This document shows positions 1-5,790 of a DNA stretch of 5,818 bases, piece after piece. Source of the stretch: JBEGQX01 sp041180805. GTDB lineage: Bacteria; Planctomycetota; Planctomycetia; Gemmatales; Gemmataceae. The notes beneath the pieces are model-generated. The model searched no databases and was not told the origin of the DNA. It worked only from the letters and a program-made list of their open reading frames with translations. The stretch lies in assembly GCA_041180805.1 (NCBI GenBank), contig JBEGQX010000252.1:1-5818 (forward strand), in the 5' to 3' direction. The position numbers and the translations under genes are program-made. The stretch's first letter is position 1; each line of letters starts with the position of its first letter.

Positions 1-1
1 G

Positions 2-376
2 GCCAAAGTGGGCCTGGCGAATTTGGATACCACTCAAGTTGCATCTCACCTTCAATTTGTAATACGCATGCTTAAAACCGGGGACACAACTGTAAAAGCC
101 GAAGCCATGAAAGCTATTGCAGCCATCGGTCCACTTGCAAAATCCGCAGTGCCAGACGTTGCGGATGTTCTTCAGGATAAGGATTGGAATTTGGTTATGA
201 TGGCCATTATGACCCTTAGCGCCATGGGAACCGATGGTAAAGCAGGGTTGGATGCATTAAATAAATTGGCTGAGAAAAAGGAAGCACCCGAGCAAATCAA
301 ACAGGCTGCAAAATCTGTTTCCGGGGTCATCAAGGGAACTAATCTCTTGCAACAACCCGGTATGAAGAAACAGTAA
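2..376 (+). CDS. HEAT-repeat protein, C-terminal part (5' end outside window)
   Basis: The reading frame is open from the first full codon at base 2, so the start most likely lies upstream; the GTG at base 8 is probably internal. The visible 124 residues hold two helical-hairpin repeats of HEAT_2/PBS-lyase type. The first spans about residues 28-59 (TVKAEAMKAIAAIG, then a proline in AVPDV). The second spans about 61-91 (LVMMAIMTLSAMG) and is less regular. A lysine- and glutamine-rich tail ends in PGMKKQ. HEAT repeats form alpha-solenoid scaffolds that bind other proteins; no catalytic residue is visible and the partner is unknown. Many planctomycete genomes carry numerous HEAT proteins, some exported, but the N-terminus needed to judge export is missing. 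The stop lies 6 nt from that of the convergent CHAD gene, and I see no hairpin terminator between them. Repeat family assignment is good; the specific role is unknown. Confidence 0.8.
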   Translation, partial: AKVGLANLDTTQVASHLQFVIRMLKTGDTTVKAEAMKAIAAIGPLAKSAVPDVADVLQDKDWNLVMMAIMTLSAMGTDGKAGLDALNKLAEKKEAPEQIKQAAKSVSGVIKGTNLLQQPGMKKQ

Positions 377-382
377 ACCCTG

Positions 383-1186
383 CTAAATAATCTTTTTTAA
401 ATACATTAAGGATGTTGTTTTTAGAAACCTCTGTTTTGCCTGCCATATCATGCCATCAAGTTCCTTTAACGAAACATCAGATTCTTTTTTTAAATGTTTT
501 CTTAGCTTAATCAGATGGCGAATAAAAAGCTTCTGGTCTGTTATTCTCCCAAGTAATTTTTGAATCTTCCTTAGCCGTCTTATGGTAGATTGGTGATGTT
601 TGCTGGTTTGCATTTCGCTAATAATCTCAAATTGATAGCGAAGTTTTTTGGCAGTAATCCTAAGTTCATGGATTTCTTTAAATTCAATCCGCTTATTTCC
701 AATGGCGGATTCAACTCTTTTTTTGAAACCACGGACTTTGTCGTGCTTTATCTTCGACGGTTTTAATTTGCAGATGGTCATCATCTGCGAGCTAACTTCT
801 TTAAGTAAAACTGAGAGTTTGGATTTGCGCTTTTTTGCAAAGAGACAAAATCTGGCTTTGCTGAAGCGGATGGTTTTTTGAATATGGGTTGTAAAAATTT
901 TCTTGAGCGAGGTATTTGAAAAAGTCGCTTTGCGGATGTTTTCTAAAAAAAGTTGAAGGTTTCTGGTCTTTCCGGCTTTTCTGCGAATGGTGTCCAAAAG
1001 TTTCTGAGCCTTCCGAAAAAGCTTTTTGGAAATGCCAAACTTTAGAAGTCTCAGCAAGGCTTGGAACTTTCGCGTCGCAATTCTTAGCTGGTGCAAGTGG
1101 TTTTTGGACCCTGGAAATAGCTTTTTGTTTGTTAAGTAAATTAGAGAGTTATAAAGATCAGATATTTGATGATGTAAATGTTTCAT
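383..1186 (-). CDS. CHAD domain protein, probable polyphosphate-binding
   Basis: This 267-residue protein is almost entirely one CHAD domain, an all-helical fold of two four-helix repeats known to bind inorganic polyphosphate. The first repeat shows HQLRIATRKF (residues 32-41) and AGKTRNLQLFLE (71-82). The second shows HELRITAKKLRY (173-184) and LRKIQKLLGRITDQ (205-218). The paired H-x-L-R motifs (H32/R35 and H173/R176) and K180, K181 and R183 are the expected basic ligands. By hand count it has 46 Lys and 23 Arg against 16 acidic residues, which suits a polyanion ligand. Position 76 is Asn where the family usually has Asp (RDLDV). There is no CYTH domain, signal peptide or membrane segment. 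The ATG at 1186 is the only good start, because an in-frame TAA lies a short way upstream; no strong Shine-Dalgarno sequence is visible. GC is about 37%, well below its neighbours. Family is confident; the cellular role (polyphosphate granules or another polyanion) is inference. Confidence 0.9.
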   Translation of the reverse strand: MKHLHHQISDLYNSLIYLTNKKLFPGSKNHLHQLRIATRKFQALLRLLKFGISKKLFRKAQKLLDTIRRKAGKTRNLQLFLENIRKATFSNTSLKKIFTTHIQKTIRFSKARFCLFAKKRKSKLSVLLKEVSSQMMTICKLKPSKIKHDKVRGFKKRVESAIGNKRIEFKEIHELRITAKKLRYQFEIISEMQTSKHHQSTIRRLRKIQKLLGRITDQKLFIRHLIKLRKHLKKESDVSLKELDGMIWQAKQRFLKTTSLMYLKKII

Positions 1187-1245
1187 TTGGGAATCGACAA
1201 GGATAAGCTTTTTATCTGAAGCATTTTTGTTGCCGCAGAGAGGTT

Positions 1246-1291
1246 AATTGGCATTCAAATAAGCGTTGAATATAAATTTTTGATGCCAATT
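1246..1291. repeat. 9-bp inverted repeat in the spacer between UbiD and CHAD genes
   Basis: The arms AATTGGCAT (1246-1254) and ATGCCAATT (1283-1291) are perfect inverted repeats separated by 28 nt. A competing smaller hairpin, ATTCAA/TTGAAT (1253-1258 and 1266-1271, 7-nt loop), lies inside. The spacer runs from 1187 to 1299 and is AT-rich. Both flanking genes are on the minus strand, so it should contain the 3' end of the UbiD transcript and possibly a CHAD promoter. Read on the minus strand, the stem is not followed by a T-run, so it does not look like an intrinsic terminator for UbiD. It may be a paired operator half-site, or chance in AT-rich DNA. No convincing -35/-10 pair was found. Confidence 0.4.
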
Positions 1292-1299
1292 TTGGGTTT

Positions 1300-3150
1300 T
1301 TAAATCACGCCGTGTAGGGGGCCGCCTTTGCTTGCCAGTTCGTTGACTTTCTGGGTGATTTCAGGCGGTTCCTCCAGGGCAGGGGCATGATGAGGTTTGC
1401 TGCGTGCGTCTATGATCAACGGTCCATCGCAACCCCAGTGCTTGTGTTCGGTCTTGGATCTTATGCCATCCATGTCGGTGGCTGGGTTGGTCTTTGTAAA
1501 CACTGTCCACAAAAAGTTTCTAGTGTTAGCGGAAGCGAAGCCTGCATTGTCCACCATAATAAACCATGGAAAACCCTGAAGATTCGTCTGATTTTCCAAG
1601 GATGAAATCAGTTTCTTGATGGCCTGATCTGCCGGCCCAATGTGCATGGGAGATTCTATTGCCAGAATTCCCGGAAGTGCGATTTTTGCTTCTCGAAACT
1701 CTGAAGGAAGGTTTAATTGGGTTGGTAAGGCGGTTCCTAATTCCCTTCGTTTGGGGCCGGCAGCGGCAATAACCACCTTGGAGCCCTGATTCAAACCACT
1801 TCCCGAGTAATCCAGGGTATCCATCGTTGTTCTTGTGTAAAAATGTAAATCATTGGCGGGATCAAACCGTTCCAGCAAGTGTTTGAAAAACGCTGGAATA
1901 TCATGAATGTCCAAATCAGGGTCATCTTCTTTTGCGACTATCAGCAGAAACTTGGCCAGGGAAAGCTGGCCCTGTCCCAGGATGGCGTTGGCGCTGGTTA
2001 AAAGCTCTTGGGGTCGGATGCGCTTTTGGTATGGGGTATACCTCTCGCTACCTATGGCCAGAAGCAGCGGGTGCACTCCACTGGCATCCACCGCATGAAC
2101 AGCATGTACTCCCGGTAGCACCGTGGGTAACAAATCTCCGGTAAGTTCATGCACCAGATTTCCAAAGGCGGTATCCTCTTGTGGTGGTCTTCCCACCACC
2201 GTGAATGGCCAGATGGCGCCTTGCCGATGAAAGACAGCCTCCACCTTCATGACAGGAAAATCATGCTTTAGGCTGTAATAACCAAGGTGATCTCCAAACG
2301 GGCCCTCTGGCAAAACTCGAGTGGGATCGACCAAACCAACAATCACAAAATCGGACTGGGATGGAATAAGTATTGGCTTCAAGGGGTTGCAATCCAGAGG
2401 AACCGGAGAAAGTTCCATTCTTCTTCCCGCCAAAATTCCGGCGAAGCTGATTTCCGGCATTCTTTCGGGAAGAGGCATAACCGCGGCCACCGCAAGTGAC
2501 GGGGGTCCACCGATGGCAATGGCGACTCGGAAGGGTAAGCCGGTTTCCACGGCCTTGCTGTGGTGAACCCCAATACCACGGTGCAACTGATAATGCAGTC
2601 CTATTTCTTCGTTGGTTTTGTAGTCGTTTCCGGAAAGCTGAATTCTGTACATTCCGATATTGGAGTTGCGCCAACCTGGCTTAAGGACATCTTCACTGAA
2701 GACTTGCGGCAGCGTCACAAAAGCCCCGCCATCCTTGGGCCAGCAGATAAGTTGGGGCAACTTGGAAATCGTGGTCTGATGATTTAAAACCGGTCCATGC
2801 CTGCGAATGGCTGGCAGAGCGTGCCAAAGTGTTCTTGCCAGCCCGGGCCATTTCCAAGGCTTGGCAAAAACTTTTTCCGGGGCTACTTTGCATTGAATGA
2901 GTGTTTCAAGGGCTTTTAGCTGATCCCTGAAAAGAAACCGCGCCCTTTCCATGGTTCCAAAAAGGTTGCTAACCATAGGGAAATGACAATCTTTGACATT
3001 CGTGAAAAGCAGGGCTGGGCCTTTTGCCTCGAATACGCGACGGTGGATGGCTGCTGCTTCCAGATTGGCATCCACCTCCACGTTGATGCGGAGTAACTGC
3101 CCTGTTTTTTCAAGGTCTCTGACACATTCGCGAAGGTTGCGATAACCCAT
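1300..3150 (-). CDS. ubiD: UbiD-family prenyl-FMN-dependent decarboxylase, long (~610 aa) type
   Basis: UbiD enzymes (de)carboxylate aromatic or unsaturated acids using prenylated FMN made by UbiX. Numbering from the ATG at 3150 (616 residues), the prFMN/metal region reads GMYRIQLSGND (166-176) with N175, then HRG (190-192). E233 in PEISFAG matches the metal-binding Glu of E. coli UbiD. EGPFGDHLGYYS holds E282 and D287, where D287 corresponds to the E. coli proton donor Asp. GRPPQED begins at 320. No key residue appears lost. It is longer than E. coli UbiD (about 500 residues) by a C-terminal part (about 480-616, including KHWGCDGPLIIDAR) shared with the Bacteroidetes and Helicobacter type, which is linked to futalosine-route menaquinone synthesis. 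That role is inferred, and no UbiX or mqn gene is in the window. The frame continues upstream to 3213, but MGYRNLREC is the usual family start and the extra 21 codons run through repeat-like intergenic DNA. It is transcribed divergently from the PAQR gene. Confidence 0.93.
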   Translation of the reverse strand: MGYRNLRECVRDLEKTGQLLRINVEVDANLEAAAIHRRVFEAKGPALLFTNVKDCHFPMVSNLFGTMERARFLFRDQLKALETLIQCKVAPEKVFAKPWKWPGLARTLWHALPAIRRHGPVLNHQTTISKLPQLICWPKDGGAFVTLPQVFSEDVLKPGWRNSNIGMYRIQLSGNDYKTNEEIGLHYQLHRGIGVHHSKAVETGLPFRVAIAIGGPPSLAVAAVMPLPERMPEISFAGILAGRRMELSPVPLDCNPLKPILIPSQSDFVIVGLVDPTRVLPEGPFGDHLGYYSLKHDFPVMKVEAVFHRQGAIWPFTVVGRPPQEDTAFGNLVHELTGDLLPTVLPGVHAVHAVDASGVHPLLLAIGSERYTPYQKRIRPQELLTSANAILGQGQLSLAKFLLIVAKEDDPDLDIHDIPAFFKHLLERFDPANDLHFYTRTTMDTLDYSGSGLNQGSKVVIAAAGPKRRELGTALPTQLNLPSEFREAKIALPGILAIESPMHIGPADQAIKKLISSLENQTNLQGFPWFIMVDNAGFASANTRNFLWTVFTKTNPATDMDGIRSKTEHKHWGCDGPLIIDARSKPHHAPALEEPPEITQKVNELASKGGPLHGVI

Positions 3151-3181
3151 GCTTGGCCCCCGGTTTCTATAGGAATTTATA

Positions 3182-3207
3182 GTCATTCCGAGGTTGCGGG
3201 GAACGAG
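3182..3207. repeat. Possible dispersed intergenic repeat unit
   Basis: The stretch starts GTCATTCCGAGG and ends GCGGGGAACGAG. Its build resembles the common bacterial intergenic repeat of the form GTCATTCTGAGCG...AAGAATCT, whose accidental translations give peptides such as SLGMT or PRNLGMT. The frame upstream of ubiD indeed reads VPRNLGMT here. There is only one copy in the window, so the assignment rests on resemblance alone. Confidence 0.3.
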
Positions 3208-3231
3208 TTTCAAGTTTTATCAGCCGGAAGG

Positions 3232-3246
3232 CTTTAGCTGCTAAAG
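3232..3246. promoter_or_regulatory. Perfect 15-bp palindrome (7+1+7), candidate operator
   Basis: CTTTAGC-T-GCTAAAG is a perfect dyad with a single central base, ending 32 nt before the chosen start of the PAQR gene. Directly upstream lies AGCC-GGAA-GGCT (3222-3233), a small hairpin that overlaps its first two bases. The compact symmetric shape suits a dimeric helix-turn-helix repressor site. It could equally be part of a dispersed palindromic repeat, or a weak hairpin in the 5' leader. No regulator gene is in the window. Confidence 0.4.
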
Positions 3247-3268
3247 AATCGCAAGCAAAGTTCCGAAT

Positions 3269-3275
3269 GGAAGGA
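3269..3275 (+). promoter_or_regulatory. Shine-Dalgarno site that decides the PAQR gene start
   Basis: GGAAGGA lies 3-4 nt before the ATG at 3279. It overlaps the other candidate ATG at 3267, which has no purine-rich site at a suitable distance. The ATG at 3291 is rather far away. This favours 3279 as the start, although the spacing is short. Confidence 0.55.
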
Positions 3276-3278
3276 AGC

Positions 3279-4070
3279 ATGAATCTCCGCATGGTGAAGA
3301 AACTTTCGCCTTGGGGTACCGGCCTCATGACTTTCCTTCCTTTTCGAGAACCGATAAACGCCCTGACCCACGGTATGTGGATGCTGGTATGCATTCCGGG
3401 CATCGTACTATTACTGAGGTTTGCCTGGGGTGACCGACTTAAGACCATTGGCCTGGCGGTCTACGGTTGCACCATGATTTCCTGTTTCTTCAGTAGCTGG
3501 CTTTTTCACTCCGTGAACGGACCAGATTCGGTGATTGAAGCCTGCCGGGCCATGGATCATGTTTGTATTTACTTGTTTATCGCAGGAACCTGTACCCCGG
3601 TAGGGCTCGTTTATCTGGAAGGTCGCTGGCGTTGGGCTTTTCTTAGTTCGGTTTGGGGTTTGGCACTTACTGGCATCGCCATGCGTGTTAGTGGGGAACC
3701 CATGCCCCTGTACACCCGAACCACCATGTATGTACTGTTGGGCTGGCTGGGAATTCTGACTTATTTTCAGCTTGTTAGGAAACTATCCACACGAAAGGTT
3801 GTCCCGGTCTGGCTTGGAGGGGTGATTTATACAACAGGTGCAGGTTTAAACCTTGCAGGCAAGCCTGTGTTATTGGAGGGAATCCTGGGGCCCCATGAGT
3901 TTTTTCATTGCATGGTCATTCTTGGCAGCTTGGTTCATTATTACTTCATGATTCGAATCATGGTAAAATCCCCATCTCGCCAAAAGGCGGAGATGGCGGT
4001 TCAGGATTTGCCCGAATTGCTGGTGTTTGAAACCGGCCTGGCAAATCATCCTCTTCGCAAGGCGGGTTGA
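3279..4070 (+). CDS. Hemolysin III / PAQR family seven-helix membrane protein
   Basis: The 263-residue protein has seven hydrophobic segments at about residues 29-48, 57-75, 95-112, 117-135, 149-165, 175-192 and 206-228. PAQR/hemolysin III landmarks occur in order: REPINALTHG near the N-terminus before and into helix 1, SSWLFH (S73, H77) at the end of helix 2, MDH (D93, H94) then YLFIAGTCTP in helix 3, and HEFFH (H206, H210) in helix 7. The Ser/His/Asp and two-His set matches the metal site of this superfamily, which includes eukaryotic receptors with proposed hydrolase activity. 'Hemolysin' is a historical label and haemolysis should not be assumed. It is longer than typical bacterial members (about 215 residues), with roughly 20 extra N-terminal residues and a hydrophilic C-terminal tail of about 35 residues. 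It is the first gene of a probable operon: its stop (4068-4070) overlaps a TTG in the next gene's frame, and the ATG of that gene is 11 nt on. Function and substrate are unknown. Confidence 0.9.
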   Translation: MNLRMVKKLSPWGTGLMTFLPFREPINALTHGMWMLVCIPGIVLLLRFAWGDRLKTIGLAVYGCTMISCFFSSWLFHSVNGPDSVIEACRAMDHVCIYLFIAGTCTPVGLVYLEGRWRWAFLSSVWGLALTGIAMRVSGEPMPLYTRTTMYVLLGWLGILTYFQLVRKLSTRKVVPVWLGGVIYTTGAGLNLAGKPVLLEGILGPHEFFHCMVILGSLVHYYFMIRIMVKSPSRQKAEMAVQDLPELLVFETGLANHPLRKAG

Positions 4071-4081
4071 AAGTTGACCGG

Positions 4082-5086
4082 ATGAATATTCTGGTTTTTC
4101 CCGCCATGGAATCGGCGCGGGTGGATAAGCTTGCCTGTATTGCTGGCAATTCAAAAATCATTAACGCTAACACCTTGGAACAGGCTGCCGCTATTATGCC
4201 AGAGGTTGATGCCTTTCTGGGGAAAATCACCCCTGAACTACTTGGAAAGGCAAAACGGCTGAAATGGGTTCAGTCCATGACGGTAAGCCTGGAGCATTAT
4301 GTATTCCCAGAATTAGTCAGCCACCCATGCGAATTAACAAACATGAGGGGAATATTCTCGGATGCCGTGGCTGATCATACTTTTGCCATGATTCTTACTT
4401 TTAGCAGAAGAATAGCGCATTATGTCCTGGCACAAAGTATGGGAAAATGGTCCCCGTTGGGTGGAGAGCATGGCCGGGTTGATTTTTCCGCTGGTCCGGG
4501 GGTTACCAATGCCATTGATCTGCAGCATGAAGTGTTGTCCGAAAAGACACTAGGAGTTTTTGGACTGGGCGGGATTGGGGGTGAAATAGCAAGGCGAGGG
4601 CATGCATTTGGTATGAAGGTTCTTGGGTTGGATCCATTCCTCCAAAATCCTTGCGCTGGTGTTCCCGACCCATGGGGAATGGACAGGTTGGATGAATTCC
4701 TTGGTTTGTGTGATTATCTGGTAATTGCAGCGCCTCATACTCCGCTTACCCAGGGTATGTTCAACAAAAAGTTGTTTCAAAAGATGAGGAAGAATAGTGT
4801 TCTGATCAATATCGGCAGGGGGGCCATAGTGGTTTTGGCAGACTTGGTGGAAGCTTTGAACCTAGGCTGGATCAGGGGAGCAGGGCTGGATGTTTATGAA
4901 AAAGAACCACTGGACCCTGCCAGCCCTCTTTGGCAGATGGGGGAAAAAGTTCTTTTGACCCCGCATGTGGCAGGGTATGCTCCACCCATTGCCCAAAGGC
5001 ATTTTGCGATTATAGAGGAGAACCTGAAAAGGTTTCTTGCAGGGCAGCCGTTGATAAATGTGGTTGAAAAGTCGCGTTGGTTCTAA
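4082..5086 (+). CDS. D-isomer-specific 2-hydroxyacid dehydrogenase, NAD(H)-type
   Basis: This 334-residue protein matches the family that interconverts 2-hydroxy and 2-oxo acids. A split substrate domain (about 1-95 and 300-334) surrounds a Rossmann domain with GLGGIG (G161, G163, G166). D184 at the end of the second strand (LGLDP) suggests preference for NAD over NADP. The catalytic triad is present: R246 in NIGRGA, E275 in DVYEKEP and H295 in LTPHVAG. About 38 residues lie between W123 and the glycine motif, more than usual, implying a loop insertion. The ATG at 4082 is chosen because MNILVFP starts directly with the first beta strand. An in-frame TTG at 4067 overlaps the PAQR stop (TTGA) and has AAGG 4 nt upstream, so a start there with five extra residues and translational coupling is possible. 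The substrate cannot be read from the sequence; glyoxylate/hydroxypyruvate, phosphoglycerate or other reductase roles all remain open. Confidence 0.92.
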   Translation: MNILVFPAMESARVDKLACIAGNSKIINANTLEQAAAIMPEVDAFLGKITPELLGKAKRLKWVQSMTVSLEHYVFPELVSHPCELTNMRGIFSDAVADHTFAMILTFSRRIAHYVLAQSMGKWSPLGGEHGRVDFSAGPGVTNAIDLQHEVLSEKTLGVFGLGGIGGEIARRGHAFGMKVLGLDPFLQNPCAGVPDPWGMDRLDEFLGLCDYLVIAAPHTPLTQGMFNKKLFQKMRKNSVLINIGRGAIVVLADLVEALNLGWIRGAGLDVYEKEPLDPASPLWQMGEKVLLTPHVAGYAPPIAQRHFAIIEENLKRFLAGQPLINVVEKSRWF

Positions 5087-5094
5087 CTGGCATC

Positions 5095-5100
5095 AAGAGG
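5095..5100 (+). promoter_or_regulatory. Shine-Dalgarno site of the SDR gene
   Basis: AAGAGG lies 6 nt before the ATG at 5107, an ideal spacing. It selects that start over the GTG at 5077, which lies inside the end of the preceding gene and would add ten residues that are not part of the family fold. Confidence 0.65.
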
Positions 5101-5106
5101 TTAGTG

Positions 5107-5790
5107 ATGGCACAAAAAACCAGAAGGATAGTGATTACCGGGGCAACTCGGGGTCTTGGTCGTGCGCTGGTGGATGGAATGATTCCCTTGGGGCATCAGA
5201 TTTATGGTTGCGGAACTTCCAGCAAATTGGTCGATGAACTGAAGGCTAAATATCCTTCCCATCACTTTGAAGTGGTGGATGTCACCAAAAGTTCATCGGT
5301 GGATGCTTGGGTAAAAAAGATCCTGGGCAGTGGAGCGCCGGATGTTCTTATTAATAATGCCGCTGTGATTAATGTGCCTGCAAAACTTTGGGAGATTACT
5401 GAAAAAGATTTCAACCACATGATGCAAGTAAACATTGTGGGTGTTGCGAATGTGCTAAGAGGTTTTTTGCCTGCCATGGTGGAGCGAAAAGCGGGGGTGA
5501 TTGTAAACCTGAGTTCCGCCTGGGGAAGGTCAACATCCGCGGACGTTGCCCCATATTGTGCCAGTAAGTACGCCATTGAAGGTTTAACAAAAGCTTTGGC
5601 ACAGGAATTACCGGCCGGAATGGCGGCTATTCCCCTGAACCCGGGAATCATTGATACAGACATGCTCAGGCAGGCATTTGGGGACGGGGCGGGAAGTTAT
5701 CCCAAGGCTGCCGTATGGGCAAAATCGGCTGTACCCTTCATTCTTGGTTTTGGTGCAAAGGATAACGGTGTATCTCATTCGGTGCCTTGA
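5107..5790 (+). CDS. Short-chain dehydrogenase/reductase (classical SDR)
   Basis: The 227-residue protein is a complete classical SDR, an NAD(P)-dependent oxidoreductase of cytoplasmic type. It shows the cofactor motif TGATRGLG (11-18), D58 in VVDVT, NNAA (83-86; usually NNAG), N109 in MQVNI, the catalytic Ser in NLSSAWG (136-137) and YCASK (Y150, K154), then NPG (178-180) with IIDTDM. R15 and the lack of an acidic residue after strand 2 (GCGTSS) suggest NADP preference. It is slightly short for the family (about 245 residues), but the end (VPFILGF...DNGVSHSVP) looks like a natural C-terminus, so truncation is unlikely. It follows the 2-hydroxyacid dehydrogenase by 20 nt and is probably co-transcribed. 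Bases 5791-5818 after it contain no clear terminator, so the operon may continue beyond the window. The substrate is unknown. Confidence 0.92.
   Translation: MAQKTRRIVITGATRGLGRALVDGMIPLGHQIYGCGTSSKLVDELKAKYPSHHFEVVDVTKSSSVDAWVKKILGSGAPDVLINNAAVINVPAKLWEITEKDFNHMMQVNIVGVANVLRGFLPAMVERKAGVIVNLSSAWGRSTSADVAPYCASKYAIEGLTKALAQELPAGMAAIPLNPGIIDTDMLRQAFGDGAGSYPKAAVWAKSAVPFILGFGAKDNGVSHSVP

Larger units (their letters stand above)
3151..3278. promoter_or_regulatory. Divergent intergenic region between ubiD and the PAQR operon
   Basis: These 128 nt separate two divergent starts, so promoters for both directions should lie here. On the minus strand an AT-rich TATAAA (within 3176-3181) lies about 25 nt before the ubiD ATG and could be a -10 element, but the matching -35 is poor. 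CTATA/TATAG arms (3167-3171 and 3178-3182) form a small inverted repeat over it. On the plus strand no convincing promoter is visible. The region also holds the palindrome at 3232-3246 and a repeat-like stretch at 3182-3207. The regulatory role is inferred from gene orientation only. Confidence 0.45.

Noticed and set aside
391..397. T-run after the HEAT gene as an intrinsic terminator
   Set aside because: No stable GC-containing stem precedes it; the run lies within the AT-rich end of the CHAD gene and encodes its C-terminal lysine.
648..1206. Open frames on the plus strand at 648-881 and 916-1206
   Set aside because: They lie antisense to the CHAD gene, show no family motif, and are explained by its low-complexity lysine-rich coding sequence.
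2261..2674. A 137-residue minus-strand open frame inside ubiD
   Set aside because: It is a frame-shifted shadow of the ubiD gene, has no ribosome site of its own and reads as unstructured sequence; the ubiD frame is intact through the region.
3151..3213. The 21-codon N-terminal extension of ubiD (start at 3213 or 3186)
   Set aside because: Known long UbiD proteins begin at the MGYRNL-like start; neither upstream start has a Shine-Dalgarno site, and the extension passes through repeat-like intergenic DNA.
3870..4230. Minus-strand open frames over the PAQR/dehydrogenase junction
   Set aside because: They overlap two well-supported plus-strand genes and show no recognisable domain.
5262..5663. 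A 133-residue minus-strand open frame inside the SDR gene
   Set aside because: It is antisense to a complete SDR with all catalytic motifs and has no domain of its own.
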